A stretch of 60,000 bases of DNA, taken from Adiantum capillus-veneris (lineage: Eukaryota; Streptophyta; Polypodiopsida; Polypodiales; Pteridaceae). The notes beneath the pieces were generated by a model, which saw only the letters and a program-made list of their open reading frames with translations, had not been told where the DNA came from and searched no databases. This document shows positions 37,497 through 48,811 of the stretch, in pieces. The stretch spans positions 91,377,340 to 91,437,339 of the forward strand of contig CM043971.1 of the NCBI GenBank assembly GCA_014529385.2, written 5' to 3'. The position numbers were made by a program, and so were the translations under genes. Position 1 is the stretch's first letter, and the number at the start of each line of letters is the position of its first letter.

Positions 37497-38040
37497 TGTT
37501 GGGGGTTTCCATCATTGCATAGCTTCAATGACCAACAAAATTATCAATTCGGAGGGATGAGCTACCCGGCTAGGGTATGGAAACACTCACACGATTAGTG
37601 ACCTAATCATGGCAACATGAATGGTTGACTCTACGAGGTGAGCTTCTCGGCCTATGGAGGAGCTAAGCCACAATGATGAGGAATCTCCACATCCACTTCT
37701 CTTCACCTCCAATCAACCCAATCACACACACTATGATTGTAAGATGCACATGGCACTAATCCTATCATGCAACACACTAATTGCAAGCACACACACATAG
37801 ATCTATCGAGCACCACACTTGAATCAAACCTACATGCACACACAAGCAAAATAGGTCAATCACACAAGATTAGAGAGGGATTAATAACTAATTAGTTACA
37901 ATCTAGCTAATCAAAGCATCATTAGCAATCATAAGAAGCATGAGAGAGGCATAATGAGAGAGAATTAAGTATTGATTAGTGTTAATCAAGTCACATGAAC
38001 AAGGAGAAGCTCAAGGACTCCATAGCCACACACCTCAAGA
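37497..38040 (-). repeat. Inverted Gypsy B LTR fragment
   Basis: This segment is the reverse complement of about 29,834-30,374, the 3' 540 bp of the LTR. It begins TGTTGGGGG at 37,497, exactly at the LTR terminus, and matches through the block complementary to 'gatttccctctcttgc' and beyond. It ends abruptly near 38,040. The PBS is absent next to it. It is either part of a second inserted copy or a rearrangement product. Confidence 0.88.
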
Positions 38041-38508
38041 GGATACAAAAAAAAGACGGATCTCAAAGAATGTTCCTCTTAGACAAGGATTCTACACAGG
38101 TTATACAAAGGTTTGGCTACTAGTCAACCACAAGCCAACTGCAGCTACACCAGACCTGCATGAAGATCTTAAGAGCTCAACAAGACCTAAAGTGAAGCAA
38201 AGTCAACAAAGGAGCTACAAAGGTCCTAAAGAGATTTGGATTCCCTAATTCTTCCAATGAACCGACTCAAAAGCCAGATGCCGACAGCCAACAGAGGCCT
38301 ACAACAACATCAAAGACTCCTATCAACATGCCTAATTGGAGAATCAAACAAATTATGGAGTCTTCACAGTCAAAGAAGGATGGCCCAACCAACGTGAATG
38401 CAGATTCAAAGAAGATAAAACAGGTATGACAAAAGAAACCTTCAATGCTAACTTGGTCCTTCACTAATCCTCTTTTTGAGGATTTCAAGCTTACTTTTAC
38501 CTGAAGAA

Positions 38509-39488
38509 ATGTTTGTAGAGTAAGCACAAGAATGTAAGAATTCAAGTCGCTAGGGTGCAAAAGACACTCTTTGGCATAGTTGGATTTGGACTGCTAAGCC
38601 ATAAAATGAGCAAAGCATTAGTCCCAAAGCTTCAAGTCATATTAAACTCTGTGCTAAGAGTCGTAGTTATTAGGCTTACGCTCAAGCTGAAAGAGTTGAG
38701 CATATCTAAAGTCATGTCGCTCATTCTGGATGAGATGAGCATAAGAGTCGAAGTATATTACTTACAATTGGTGGAGTGTCGTAGAGTCCAACACTCACGC
38801 ACAGTGCACAATAAGATGAGAGCACATATCCTCGTTAACGAAAACCATTCTTAAAGGGGTGCCAGCTTGCAAAGCCATGTCATATGCTTTTATAGATACA
38901 CCATCTTTTTGAAGAAACCCTCAAAATACTTCTTGCACAACATATTGTTTCCCATGCATTTTTGTGTATGCATAAATAGGATGTCCCACCATTGGACAAT
39001 GTTTGTAGAGTAAGCACAAGAATGTAAAAAGTCAAGTCGCTAGGGTGCAAAAGACACTCTTTGGCATAGTCGGATTTGGACTGCTAAGCCATAAAATGAG
39101 CAAAGCATTAGTCCCAAAGCTTCAAGTTATATTAAACTCTGTGCTAAGAGTCGTAGTTATTAGGCTTATGCTCAAGCTGAAAGAGTTGAGCATATCTAAA
39201 GTCATGTCGCTCATGCTGGATGAGATGAGCATAAGAGTCGAAGTATATTACTTACAATTGGTGGAGTGTCGTAGAGTCCAACACTCACGCACAGTGCACA
39301 ATAAGATGAGAGCACATATCCTCGTTAACGAAAACCATTCTTAAAGGGGTGCCAGCTTGCAAAGCCATGTCATATGCTTTTATAGATACACCATCTTTTT
39401 GAAGAAACCCTCAAAATCCTTCTTGCACAGCATATTGTTTCCCATGCATTTTTGTGTATGCATAAATAGGATGTGCCACCATTGGACA
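38509..39488 (+). repeat. 490-bp tandem duplication (2 copies)
   Basis: 38,509-38,998 and 38,999-39,488 are nearly identical. Both copies encode the same 99-codon open frame (38,555-38,854 and 39,045-39,344), which differs at one residue. I do not recognise the peptide and do not claim it as a gene. The duplication must be young. Confidence 0.95.
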
Positions 39489-40001
39489 TATGCATTAGAC
39501 ACTCTTTTTTGGTTCCACCTATGCACCTTGTGTGGACTACAACAGGAAAACCAATGTTCCATCATGCTATCCTTTCATATTTGTTGCCTTTTTAATTCCA
39601 TATCTATCAGCAAATAATCCGTTGAGTACTTTAGTAATATTTCCAATGCTAATAAGTACTCCAATAATGCGCATATCCCAAAGACACTTTTTTCTCACTG
39701 GGTTTTTTCCCTTTGATCATCCAGGTATTAGACCCTAATTTAGAACCTCATCATTCTACTTCCCTTAAAAATACTTTTCATAAGTAAACTGTAGTCTCAT
39801 CATTATGCAATTACAATAGACAAATACAACGTCATCTCTCACATCAGACATATTCAAACCAATGAAGATGCTGCAGCATATTGAACCTCATCAACAAATT
39901 CAATGACAAATGAAGACGATCAGGCCATCAACAACCAATCAAAAACCTTCCCTTGCCTCCACGGACACTTTTCAATAGTGCTTGAGGACGGTCACTAAAA
40001 T

Positions 40002-40014
40002 CGAAAGGGGGGAA
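40002..40014 (+). promoter_or_regulatory. Gypsy B polypurine tract
   Basis: CGAAAGGGGGGAA lies directly before the 3' LTR TGTTAA. It is the expected plus-strand primer. Confidence 0.85.
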
Positions 40015-40301
40015 TGTTAATTGAGTCAACATCAGTTAACAGAAGTTGCTAAAGACTGAAGATGTAGACCGAAGACGTAAGGATGCACATACAAAGAAGC
40101 AGTAAAGATTGGAGTTACACATTTTTCACATTTTCCCAAAATGGTCATGTATTGTAAGTTCCCAATTTATTTAAAGCCATTGTAATATTTTAATGTGTTA
40201 CGGGCTCAATGGGAGTTCCAAGCTGTAAAGAATAGGTCAGTTAGTGTACTTAGGTTGCAGATTCAGTAAGTGGTGGAGCCCTAAAGGCCTTGAGCGCCCG
40301 A
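40015..40301 (+). repeat. Gypsy B 3' LTR, truncated by CACTA insertion
   Basis: It matches the first 285 bp or so of the 5' LTR and stops at 'gcgcccga', where the CACTA terminus begins. The remaining 630 bp are not in the window. Confidence 0.92.
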
Positions 40302-40510
40302 CACTACAAGAGGTTATGTGTACTTGTGGCGACAAAAATACATTGGGTTTTTTTACTCCCCGGTGTCGCTACCACCGTCACTACGGGAACATCGCTATAG
40401 GCATTGCTATTTAGTGACGCTTATAGCAACAATTGCAGTCCTTCTGTAATGACGCTCATAGCAACGTTACAGAACCTTATATAGAGACGGTTATAGCGAC
40501 GTCTGAGAAT
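40302..40510 (+). repeat. CACTA left terminus and subterminal repeats
   Basis: CACTACAAGA is the canonical CACTA terminus. Within 200 bp the words 'tagcgacg', 'atagcaac', 'gtgacgctt' and 'tgacgctcatagc' recur as variants of one about 10-bp motif, the expected binding sites for the element's own DNA-binding protein. Confidence 0.85.
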
Positions 40511-41332
40511 AAATTTTTTTGGGTGGCACAACATTGAATGCCCTGCCACTCATCAGCCATATTCAATGTTTCTAGAATAAAGTATACCTAAATGAATCCA
40601 AGATAAGCACAGATTCACCTTCGAAAGAAAGTGCAAGGTATAGACCCAAAGTAGTCACCCACAAGACAATGTAACCGTTAACTCCATCATGCATAGTATT
40701 GTTTGCAAAATAAAGATACAAAACTAACAAAAGTAATTGGACAAAAGTAGATTGACAAAAGTAAATCAATGACAAAATTATACACATCATAGGCAAAATC
40801 ACTTGATTGTTAAGCTTTCCAAATGTAATAGTTACAAGACACTTGTCATTGATTTGTGAAAATACATCATTTTTCAATAGTTACAAAAAGACGTACACAC
40901 ATCATCTCATTATACATGATATGAAAAAAGAAAACTAGTGCTATCTGGCTACGGCTAGCCTGACGTCGTTTAATCAGACGTCTCATCGCATCCAAGCAGC
41001 GTATCTGTCGGATTCTGCAGAAAAAAACAATAAGACTTTCTGTAAGTATAAACATATAATTACAAAACAATCTATTTTCTTAGCTTATTATTAAAATACA
41101 ACAAATGTAAAAGAGTAAAGTGAAATACTAACCATGCCATTGTGAGAACTGAAAATGTCCCTCAGGGCGTTTAAGCCCTTTTTTCTCGCGTAATCGCGCT
41201 CGTACAGGGTGGGGTCACGTCCTCTCATCGACCACTGTTTAAAACATACAAAGAATACATTATGTTAGAATTTAAAAGTACAAATAGATGTAACTACCAA
41301 ACCTAAAGGGCAATGCAAAAACACATACAAAA

Positions 41333-42255
41333 TTGGCCTCAAATGATGCCCACCCACCGCTCCCCTATGGTGCGAGCTCCTTGCCTCTATTCGTGATTTG
41401 GCTGCCTCCTTTTGTTGCTTCCACTTGTCATGATTCTCGCACGCTGTGCGCTTTGCATTCTTCCAATCTTCTTTGGCCTGCCAATCTAGTCTGTTTTAGC
41501 CATGCTTTATTTCTTTTTGTACTTCAGAATGCTTGTGCTTGTAGTATTCGTGCATTCGAACATTCATCAGGTCTTCATTGAAGTGCTCATCCCGACTTCA
41601 CACGGGAAACTCATCCTGCAGCATGCTGATGACTCTGTCTTTTAATTCATTTGGCACTTCACTCCAGGTGTTTAGTATGTAGTGTCAAAACATCTGAGAG
41701 CAAAGACCGCGCATGCGCAAGATCACCTTCTTGCCTTCATCATCCAAGATGATGTCGTCGCTGATGTCGATCAAGTATGATAAGTCCTCTTGCCTGTGAC
41801 GCGTGAACCTGGGTGTCGCGATAGGGGTCTTGAGTGGTGTCTCTAGTGGCGTCTCAAAAGGGGTACGGACGCCAGGTGTCTCCACTGGAGTCTGGGCCCC
41901 AAAGCGAGGAATTTCGACTGGGGTGACTCCTAGAGACGTAGGTAGTGGTGTGTAGCCAGGAACAGTCGATAGCCGCACAAAACCTGGCGTAGATGGCGAT
42001 GCCGTGGTTGGTGTGGGGGTGGGCAAATAAGGGGAAGGTAAGGAGCCTCGTCAACCACTAGAGCAACGGTGCCTAGAAAAGTGTGAAGATCGTCTTGTCG
42101 ACACCAAAGTCTCGGAGCACGTTGAATGCTCCGAAACAAAGGGAGATATTGAAGGAGTGGAACAATGTGATGGTGCTCCAAAGCGATGACGCTCCTCGTA
42201 CCACCTTCTCTCTTGGGGTGACAAAGAAGAAAGTAACTCATCATCATCCATACCT
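41333..42255 (-). pseudogene. Transposase_24-type (Ptta/En/Spm) protein
   Basis: The N-terminal part starts near 42,251 with 'MDDDELLSSLSPQERRWYEE'. A Pro/Thr-rich segment with repeated TPxETP words (41,840-41,990) leads to 'ILRMRGLCSQMF', then, past a stop, 'YILNTWSEVPNELKDRVISM', the 'W..vP...K..i...l' signature of plant Transposase_24 proteins. The C-terminal part is charged with Tyr/Lys (EYYKHKHSEVQKEIKHG). At least two stops and one frame change are present. In En/Spm this second product binds the subterminal repeats. Confidence 0.7.
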
Positions 42256-42350
42256 GCATTAAACACACGAACATTTAATGTTAATATTGAATGGAGAAGA
42301 AAATATGGACAAGTTATAATGTATACTATAGATAATAGGGGGAGGGATTC

Positions 42351-42352
<2 letters not shown>

Positions 42353-42433
<81 letters not shown>

Positions 42434-42457
42434 CATAAAGGGGGGAGGGATTCCTCT

Positions 42458-42492
<35 letters not shown>
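42353..42492. repeat. Duplicated GT/GA microsatellite block
   Basis: A (GT)n run leads into (GA)n (to 42,429), then 'actcataaaggggggaggga', then a second (GA)n (to 42,491) and the same 'actcataaagggggaggga' again. The linker is thus tandemly repeated together with the GA tract. Confidence 0.93.
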
Positions 42493-42494
<2 letters not shown>

Positions 42495-42999
42495 CTCATA
42501 AAGGGGGAGGGATTCCTGCGACGAGGAGTTCAAGCCGTCTTCAAATTAAACCTTAGCAAGTAGCGATGCACGCTTCCTGCCTGCCCTTTGAGGACTTCTT
42601 TGGCTTGCAGTGGAGGCGATGACGATTAAACACAATTTAAATTTCTCAAGTATAGCATATAGACAAGAATGACAAAAAGGCACGTGAATACAATATATAT
42701 TATAAAATGGAGCAAAATTATTCAAATACATTGTTTATGGCTTTAAGAGGTCTCTCTCTCATCCTCGCATAGCTCAGCATAACTCCCTATGTCTATATAG
42801 TGCTCTCCGTTTAGGCAGATGTCCTCCGTTTCATTTTGTAGATCCTCTGCATGCACGCCATAGAGAGTAGCATCTTGATGCTCGTCTAGCACCACCTCAA
42901 CGGCTTTTGACTAAGCATCCTCTCCGATCTCCTCCACTGATGCCGATGTGATTGGCACATGGTATCCCTCATACGTCCGTGTACTACGAGGGGCTACCT

Positions 43000-45900
43000 C
43001 TATGATGTACCACTAGTTTGACGTAGACTTTGTAGGATGAAATACCACCTGCCAGAGCCACATAACTTACATGAGTGCTTCCACGCACATAACTTCTAAA
43101 ATTGGATGTTAAATTTTTACAGACTTACTTGCTCACAATGTGCGGGTGTCTCTTAGGTGAATCCACCTCAAGGAAGCCAGACTCTCCTCTGCACACAATA
43201 GCGTTGCGACCCTCCATGTTTATCTTGAACCATTGCACGTCGAACAAGTCCACAAAAAATCCTCTATAATCGATCCTCAAAATCTCTTATAGCGTGCCGA
43301 AGTAAGTGAGTTCCACCACCACAGGATCTACATTAGAGGACCGTCGTCAACTAGACTGTTCAAATTTTGCCATGACCCCACAATCTTGTGTAAAATGCTT
43401 TTTGTCGATCCTTTCCACCCTAAAATGTTGACCTTTACACCATGCTGCTGTGTATGACTTATACTACAACCAACAAAGATCATGAGTGGCTGTTCAAACA
43501 TCTAGAAAGCCGCGGGTCGTACATTACAAAATTACCTTGGTCGTGCAACCCCAAGGTACTCCCACTCCTCCTCAGTAACTTCTTCACCGCACTGTTGTGC
43601 GCTTTTCAATTTGTTGTGCAACAATATTAAGCTCATAAATGTTGGTAGGCTCTCCAGGATAATGCACCAGTAGTTGTCTTCGTCGTCTCCACTCGATCCA
43701 TGCCCTTTGTTGCTCTTGTTTTGCATCCTCATATTGTGAAATCGACTTTTGAATCACTAGATTGTGAAGCATGCAAAATCGATTGATTTTAGCCTCTAGA
43801 TCTTCCGTCATCTTCTTCTCAACACCGAGATTGCACATGACAATCCCAGATATGCGCTCATCATCTATGGTTCGCCATAGCGTGTCTCGAGCTTTATCAA
43901 ATCCGTCTAGCCTCCAATGTAAACTAGGGACTTTGATACCAACCAAACTTCTGCCATGCTACCCTCCGGATGTGCCTTCTGACGCACATATCCCTTGAGC
44001 GTTTACATGAAACGTTCTAAAAATAACATCCATCTGCTAGCTATTTCCACCTCATCAACTATGTGAACAAGAAGATGCACTTGAGTGGTTAGCATGGTAG
44101 TAGGAAAGTGTTTCTCAAACATGCACACAACCTTCGCAGCGTTTAGTTTTGCGAATGGTATGGAGTCTACATGGATCTCCTTTTGTGACATCCATTGCAC
44201 CAGCAAGTTTGTAGATTGTGGTACGGACGTATAGGAGACAAACATCCCTCAATGGCCGCCGGTAAAATAAACTGCAAAACACGTCTAACAATGATATTAA
44301 ATTCCACACACGAATTTGTTAGAAAATTCCCACTATGATATATTCCACTTCAAACATACCTGACACATTTTATGCTAGTCGTGTGACTTCAAGCCAGTAA
44401 GCTTCCCTTCTTTAGTGAAACACGTTCGGAGCGAGTGCATTATGCTAGTGGGGGTCCAAACAGATCAAATGGTCTCTTTTACTTGCGTTCTTGGGCTCAT
44501 GTCAAAATCCATGGTGCTTTAGGGAGTTTTATCGATCATTGGGTGTTGTCTGTGGCCAATATTTCTCCATACGATACATATTTCTAAGGTCAACTCTAGC
44601 TCCCAAATTCCACAACAGATTACCCACATTCTTGAATATGTGCATTGGATTGAGTAAGTGATTGATCATGAGATTGGGCCAATATCGTAACTCGTACCAT
44701 AGAGAGAGTCTCTTCATCTCTGGGGCAAACCATCATCTAACATCTCCTTCAGCTCTAACCATGCTTGTGCAGACATCCTCGGTGGCTCTCTTCCCAAAAA
44801 ACGGTCGCGTAAGTCATGATTCTCTAGAAGATGCACTTGATGACCTTCGTAGGTTTGCTTCTTCAGTGAGGGCGTCCGACGTGCATTAAGTCTAGGTCCA
44901 CATGTGACACATGCTCTGTATCCACTTATTTGAATCCCTGCATGTATACACATGACGATAGATAAGCTTGAAAAAAACCAAGATTTATAGTGTTTGAGTT
45001 TGAGCATAAATCACCTGAGCATTCTGTTAGTCCGGGATAGTCATGCATGGTCCACATTAGAATGCCTGTGATCAAAGCATTATGCCGACCTGTGTGTCGG
45101 CTCATATCCACCACTTCTATGCCAATCCACAATTGTTGTAGCTCTTCCAATAGTGGACAAAGATACACATCCATATTCTTCACTTTATACCACCCCGACA
45201 CAATCGAGCTTAGAAACAGGTGCCCATTTTTGGTAGTCAACCACGGGGGAATGTTGTAGTTGACGATGACAACGGGCCATACACTGTAAGATGTTGACCT
45301 CTGACCAAATGGATTTATGCCATTCATAGCTAGCCCTAAGCGCAAATTTTGAGCTTCCCTGGCAAAATCCGGCCATGTATCGTCTATATGTTTCCAGACT
45401 GCGCAATCAACAGGAATCCATAACACACCATCCGAAGATATGTTCTCCTCGTGGAATGATGCTAGGGCGGCCATGGACTTACGTTCGAAAAACTGCTTGA
45501 TGCGAGAAAACAGAGGAAAGTGCCACAAAATATTTTGTGGAATTTTTTGTCCGTGGAGATCTACTCGATATCGCTCAAATCACATTTTGGACACTTCTCC
45601 ATGTCTATGTATTCCCCTCTGAAAAGAATGCAGTCGTTAGGACAAGCTGAATCGAATTCTAATCCATCCCCAAGTTTTGCAAGATATTTCTTGCTTCCTC
45701 TCTGGAATCTGGCATCACATTATCAGCTAGCAGTATGTGCTCTTTGAGCAATTTACACAGCAAAAAAATTGCAGTACACTTGTTAAGTAATCTATAAGAT
45801 CATTATACATCTGGAGTTTTTTATTGAAGTAAACACATTGTAATAGATCACATGAAAAGTGCTATGACGCTAGTGTCACTCCATCCAAACTTTGCCTGCA

Positions 45901-46237
45901 TGTTGAGAAGAATCAGGAGTGCCTTCAATCTAGACACACGTGCTCCATCATACAATGGCATATTGGCTTCACTTTTCATATAATCATAGATAAGCCTTTC
46001 TGAATCCATGATCGTCTCGATCATTTCATCAATCTCGGGCTCAAACATAGCCTCGTTGGGAATGTGGTCTGCATGATCATCCTCCGAGCTGTCAGAGGCT
46101 ATATCTTGTGGCCTCACGTATGCTGCTTGACCAAAGTGCCTGCAAATACGTTTATTGGGTTGCAAGATTGCTGCTTGTTGGCCAGTGTTGGAGCCCCATT
46201 GGTCCAACTGTTGTAATGAGCCCATCTTGTAAAGCAT
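43000..46237 (-). pseudogene. TNP2-type CACTA transposase
   Basis: The N-terminal block (46,237-45,848) has 'MPLYDGARVSRLKALLILLN' and 'KFGWSDTSVIALF', as in TNP2. The catalytic-region block (45,528-44,926) has 'WPDFAREAQNLRLGLAMNGI', 'NPFGQRSTSYSVWPVVIVNY' and 'NIPPWL', the hallmark of plant TNP2, and 'LWTMHDYPGL'-like residues (MWTMHDYPGLTECSG). Next come 'YEGHQVHLLENHDLR' (44,840), 'YWPNLMINHLLNPMHIFKNV' (44,650) and 'FPTTMLTTQVHLLVHIVDEV' (44,080). The gene is split by stops and frame changes; some breaks may be introns. It would cut and join the transposon ends. C-terminal Asp/Trp-rich segments to 43,584 are weaker. Confidence 0.92.
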
Positions 46238-46380
46238 ATCAAATTCCCATTTTATGCCAAAGACGTCTTATCATTTTGATCCATTCGTCTGGGTTATGTA
46301 AAGATTAATCAGTTAGTCACGACTCAGATTTGTTCCCACTTTGTAATAATGAGTAAGAGAACCCCATGTACATTTTTGAG

Positions 46381-46412
46381 CTAAGGTGACTAAAGTATAA
46401 AAGTCACCTTAG
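46381..46412. repeat. 11-bp inverted repeat (hairpin)
   Basis: CTAAGGTGACT (46,381-46,391) and AGTCACCTTAG (46,402-46,412) form a perfect 11-bp stem with a 10-base loop. It lies between the CACTA remains and the GA microsatellite. The loop and 3' arm overlap 'agtataaaag', a TATA-like word. Confidence 0.85.
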
Positions 46413-46439
46413 AACCATTTTTGAATAACATTTGAATAT

Positions 46440-46467
46440 TAATCCTGTGTTGTACGAGTCTGAGAGA

Positions 46468-46530
<63 letters not shown>

Positions 46531-47154
46531 TGTGTCTTATCCTCTTCGCTACGCGCTTCTCCCTCACCGGATTCACGATGCGACCACACCATCACGGTAG
46601 TCTCTCCGAGAGCTACGCGCCCACGCTATGCATTCACCGTTTCGAGTTGATCGCGATCAATCCTTCCTCGAGCTTGTTTTGCTTGTAAGTAGCACAAACG
46701 ATGTCTGTTTTCAATAATCAAGTGCTTTATGGAATGAGAAAGAGATTAGCTACACATAGATACTCATAAACTTAAGTTTCGCCCAGTTTTGGATTATGGC
46801 CTGTTAATCTATCACGACTGTATTCGAGATAACTAGGGTTCAAATATGGTGAGATTAGACTTATAGGTAAGTATATCCTAGTGAGAGGATGGTGCCTAGT
46901 AAGTTTGATGCGATTATGAGTTCATTGGACGTGTAAACTGTGTTGTGAGCGTTTAGGGATAGAGTGGGTTGCATTCTACCAAGGTTAGTGATTGATGCAT
47001 CATAAAAGTGCGTATGTGTAGATTGGTCTCAGCCTGACAAGCTAACGAGATTGCCTACGTGCACCTACGGGTTAGTCGTGTCATCGGATGATAAGTATGT
47101 TGTCAGTGTCGTGCTCGTGAGTATGAACAGGGGAGTAGTTTTGCCCTAAAACAT
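46440..47154 (+). repeat. Gypsy A 5' LTR (start uncertain)
   Basis: The 3' end is fixed at '...cctaaaaca' (47,154), directly before the PBS. The start cannot be fixed because the 3' LTR is not in the window. Inside lies TTGATCGCGATCAA (46,647-46,660), a 14-bp palindrome sharing the ATCGCGAT core with the repeated palindromes downstream. Confidence 0.55.
46458..46534. repeat. (GA)n(GT)n microsatellite
   Basis: An almost uninterrupted GA run from 46,458 to about 46,527, followed by a short GTGTGT. Confidence 0.97.
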
Positions 47155-47155
47155 T

Positions 47156-47173
47156 GGCGCCGCTGTCGGGGAC
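47156..47173 (+). promoter_or_regulatory. Gypsy A primer binding site, tRNA-Asp type
   Basis: TGGCGCCGCTGTCGGGGA matches the complement of the tRNA-Asp(GTC) 3' end at 16 of 18 bases. It is the same class as the PBS of Gypsy B and of Athila elements. Confidence 0.88.
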
Positions 47174-47919
47174 ACAAGACCTTAAGTAGGGAGATCTACG
47201 TCACTCGTGTGATGGTTAGATTACTTTAGTTTTGACTAGAGAGAACTTAAACTTTTAGAACAAGATCCAGGATAGAGTATCCTGAGGTCTAGTGGATAGC
47301 CAGGAAGCCTGTGTCTTGCCGAGGGTCTGCGACTAGTTAAATTTAGTTAAGTAGGATAATGTGGAGTTATGGTTTTTGGTTTTGAGTGCTTGTTATACTT
47401 GTGAAGAAATAGAGTAGAAAAACACTGTAAAACCGCAAAAAACAAACAAAAAGAAGAAACAATAAGGCTGTTGCTTGCCTTGAAAGCAAAACCCACCCCA
47501 TATACCCTTGAAAGGGGTGAAAAGAGTCGACATTGAAATTTATGATCCAACACTCGAGAAAACATAAAAACTGCGACCAAAACCAACAAAAAAAGAAACA
47601 GGTGATTATCATAAGGAAACACTAAGTGAACCTAAAGAGGCCAAGAAGAGATATAACCATTAGCCAAGGGTAAACTGACTGTGTCATGAGGTATGACTGA
47701 TGTTCACAAGTTTAAGATGAAGTGTCATCAAATTTGCATCACTTCAAGTGCAATGGAGTTGTGAATTGTCAGAGAAAAAGTGAAATTTGTGAAGTGCTTG
47801 AGTTTGAGATCAAAATAAGTCCAAACTTCATAAAACTTGGGGGATAGACTTATATGGACATAGGGAACAAGACTATGCAAAAACAGACAAAAAATTAAGT
47901 CCCCATTGCTCTCTGCCTG
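47174..47919 (+). other. Gypsy A leader, no gene
   Basis: No supported ORF on the plus strand. Near 47,819 'gtccaaacttcataaaactt' marks part of the roughly 297-bp repeat that recurs at 48,414. Confidence 0.6.
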
Positions 47920-48530
47920 GTCTATCGCGATAGACTGATGAAGGTGGTGATTTACTAGCAACAAGCAAAAAACCTTTACACCACAGGTTTAACACACCAA
48001 TACAAGGGTAGTCACAAAAATTGAGTGAATTTGAACACCATTTTGACCACAAAACTTCAAAACTGGTGTTTAGATTCTGAATTCAGAGACAAGGGCAAGA
48101 AGTCTTTGACCAAATGTCCAAACAGTGCCAAAATTGGTCAATGCACTACACAAGGGGAGGCTGAACCAACTGTGGTGAAAACTTGAGAAAAATGCTAAAA
48201 TTGGAGAAAGTGCCTAGTCTATCGCGATAGACCAAGGAAATTGTTGCTGGGGAACTTTTCTTTCAAATTTTCCCTAGGGACAGTTTTATCAAGGCCTAAA
48301 TAGCAGACACACCAAAATTCAAGGCATTTAGAACATTGAAGGTTAATCTGAGGGTCAGATAGAGAATCAAGCTCTGGCTGAAATACTAAAATGGGACCAA
48401 AACCCAACCCAAGTGTCCAAACTTCATAAAACTTGAGGGATAGGCTATAGAGGGTAACTAGAACTCAAGGGTAAAGTCACAATTTTGAATTGACTTGTGT
48501 TGAGCAAATTGTCAGTCTATCGCGATAGAC
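47920..48530 (+). repeat. Palindrome array 1 (3 copies, ~297-bp spacing)
   Basis: GTCTATCGCGATAGAC occurs at 47,920-47,935, 48,217-48,232 and 48,515-48,530, spaced 297 and 298 bp. The longer form AGTCTATCGCGATAGACT is present in full in the third copy and nearly so in the others. The intervening sequence is a diverged tandem repeat: 'tccaaacttcataaaactt' occurs at about 47,820 and 48,415 (two periods apart). The gag ATG at 48,812 lies exactly one period (297) after the third copy. Confidence 0.95.
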
Positions 48531-48770
48531 TAAGAAAGTAGTGAATTAGACACTTTTTGCAATTTGTGACTATACTGATAGGACATACTCTCTATATAGA
48601 TCCCAGCCATCATTTCATATTTGAAATTGGACCACCAGAAGACTGACTAAGGGGTTGTTGTATATACTTGAAAGATTTTTGGTAATTCAGGGAAAACCCT
48701 TGTGAACAGACTAACCATCCTTGTGTAGATCCCAGAAGGAGATCAACACAAAGCCATACAGGAAGAAGGA

Positions 48771-48782
48771 GTCCAGGTAAGC
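48771..48782 (+). promoter_or_regulatory. Predicted 5' splice site upstream of gag
   Basis: 'gtccag|gtaagc' at 48,776/48,777 is a near-perfect plant donor. It lies 35 bp before the gag ATG, so splicing from here would remove gag and leave the leader as exon 1. Confidence 0.5.
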
Positions 48783-48811
48783 TTTAAGTTTGCAACCAAA
48801 CTTTCATTCTT

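Larger units (their letters stand above)
29454..40301 (+). mobile_element. 'Gypsy B': LTR retrotransposon without RT or integrase
   Basis: It has a 5' LTR (29,454-30,374), a tRNA-Asp-type PBS (30,377), a long leader, decayed gag and protease-like segments (34.2-37.3 kb), an inverted LTR fragment (37,497-38,040), a 490-bp tandem duplication, a polypurine tract (40,002-40,014) and the first 287 bp of the 3' LTR, which is cut by a CACTA insertion at 40,302. No RT, RNase H or integrase motif was found in the 9.6-kb interior. Its gag-like and protease-like parts resemble those of Gypsy A (46-60 kb), so it is probably a non-autonomous or deleted relative. Confidence 0.85.
40302..46300 (-). mobile_element. 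CACTA (En/Spm) DNA transposon
   Basis: The left terminus is CACTACAAGAGG at 40,302, with 'cga' (40,299-40,301) as a possible 3-bp target duplication. Subterminal repeats follow. Two gene relics read on the minus strand: TNP2-type transposase (46.2-43.0 kb), then a Transposase_24-type gene (42.3-41.3 kb). The right terminal inverted repeat was not found near 46.3 kb; it may lie beyond an inserted Gypsy A, outside the window, or be lost. The end coordinate is therefore only the last point supported by TNP2. Confidence 0.88.

Noticed and set aside
38555-39344. Two identical 99-codon ORFs as a duplicated gene
   Set aside because: They simply follow from the 490-bp tandem duplication; the peptide has no recognised motif and sits in an otherwise non-coding part of Gypsy B.
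46220-46320. 'atcttgtaaag' near 46.22 kb as the right CACTA terminus
   Set aside because: It lacks the required TAGTG end and lies inside the TNP2 N-terminal coding region.
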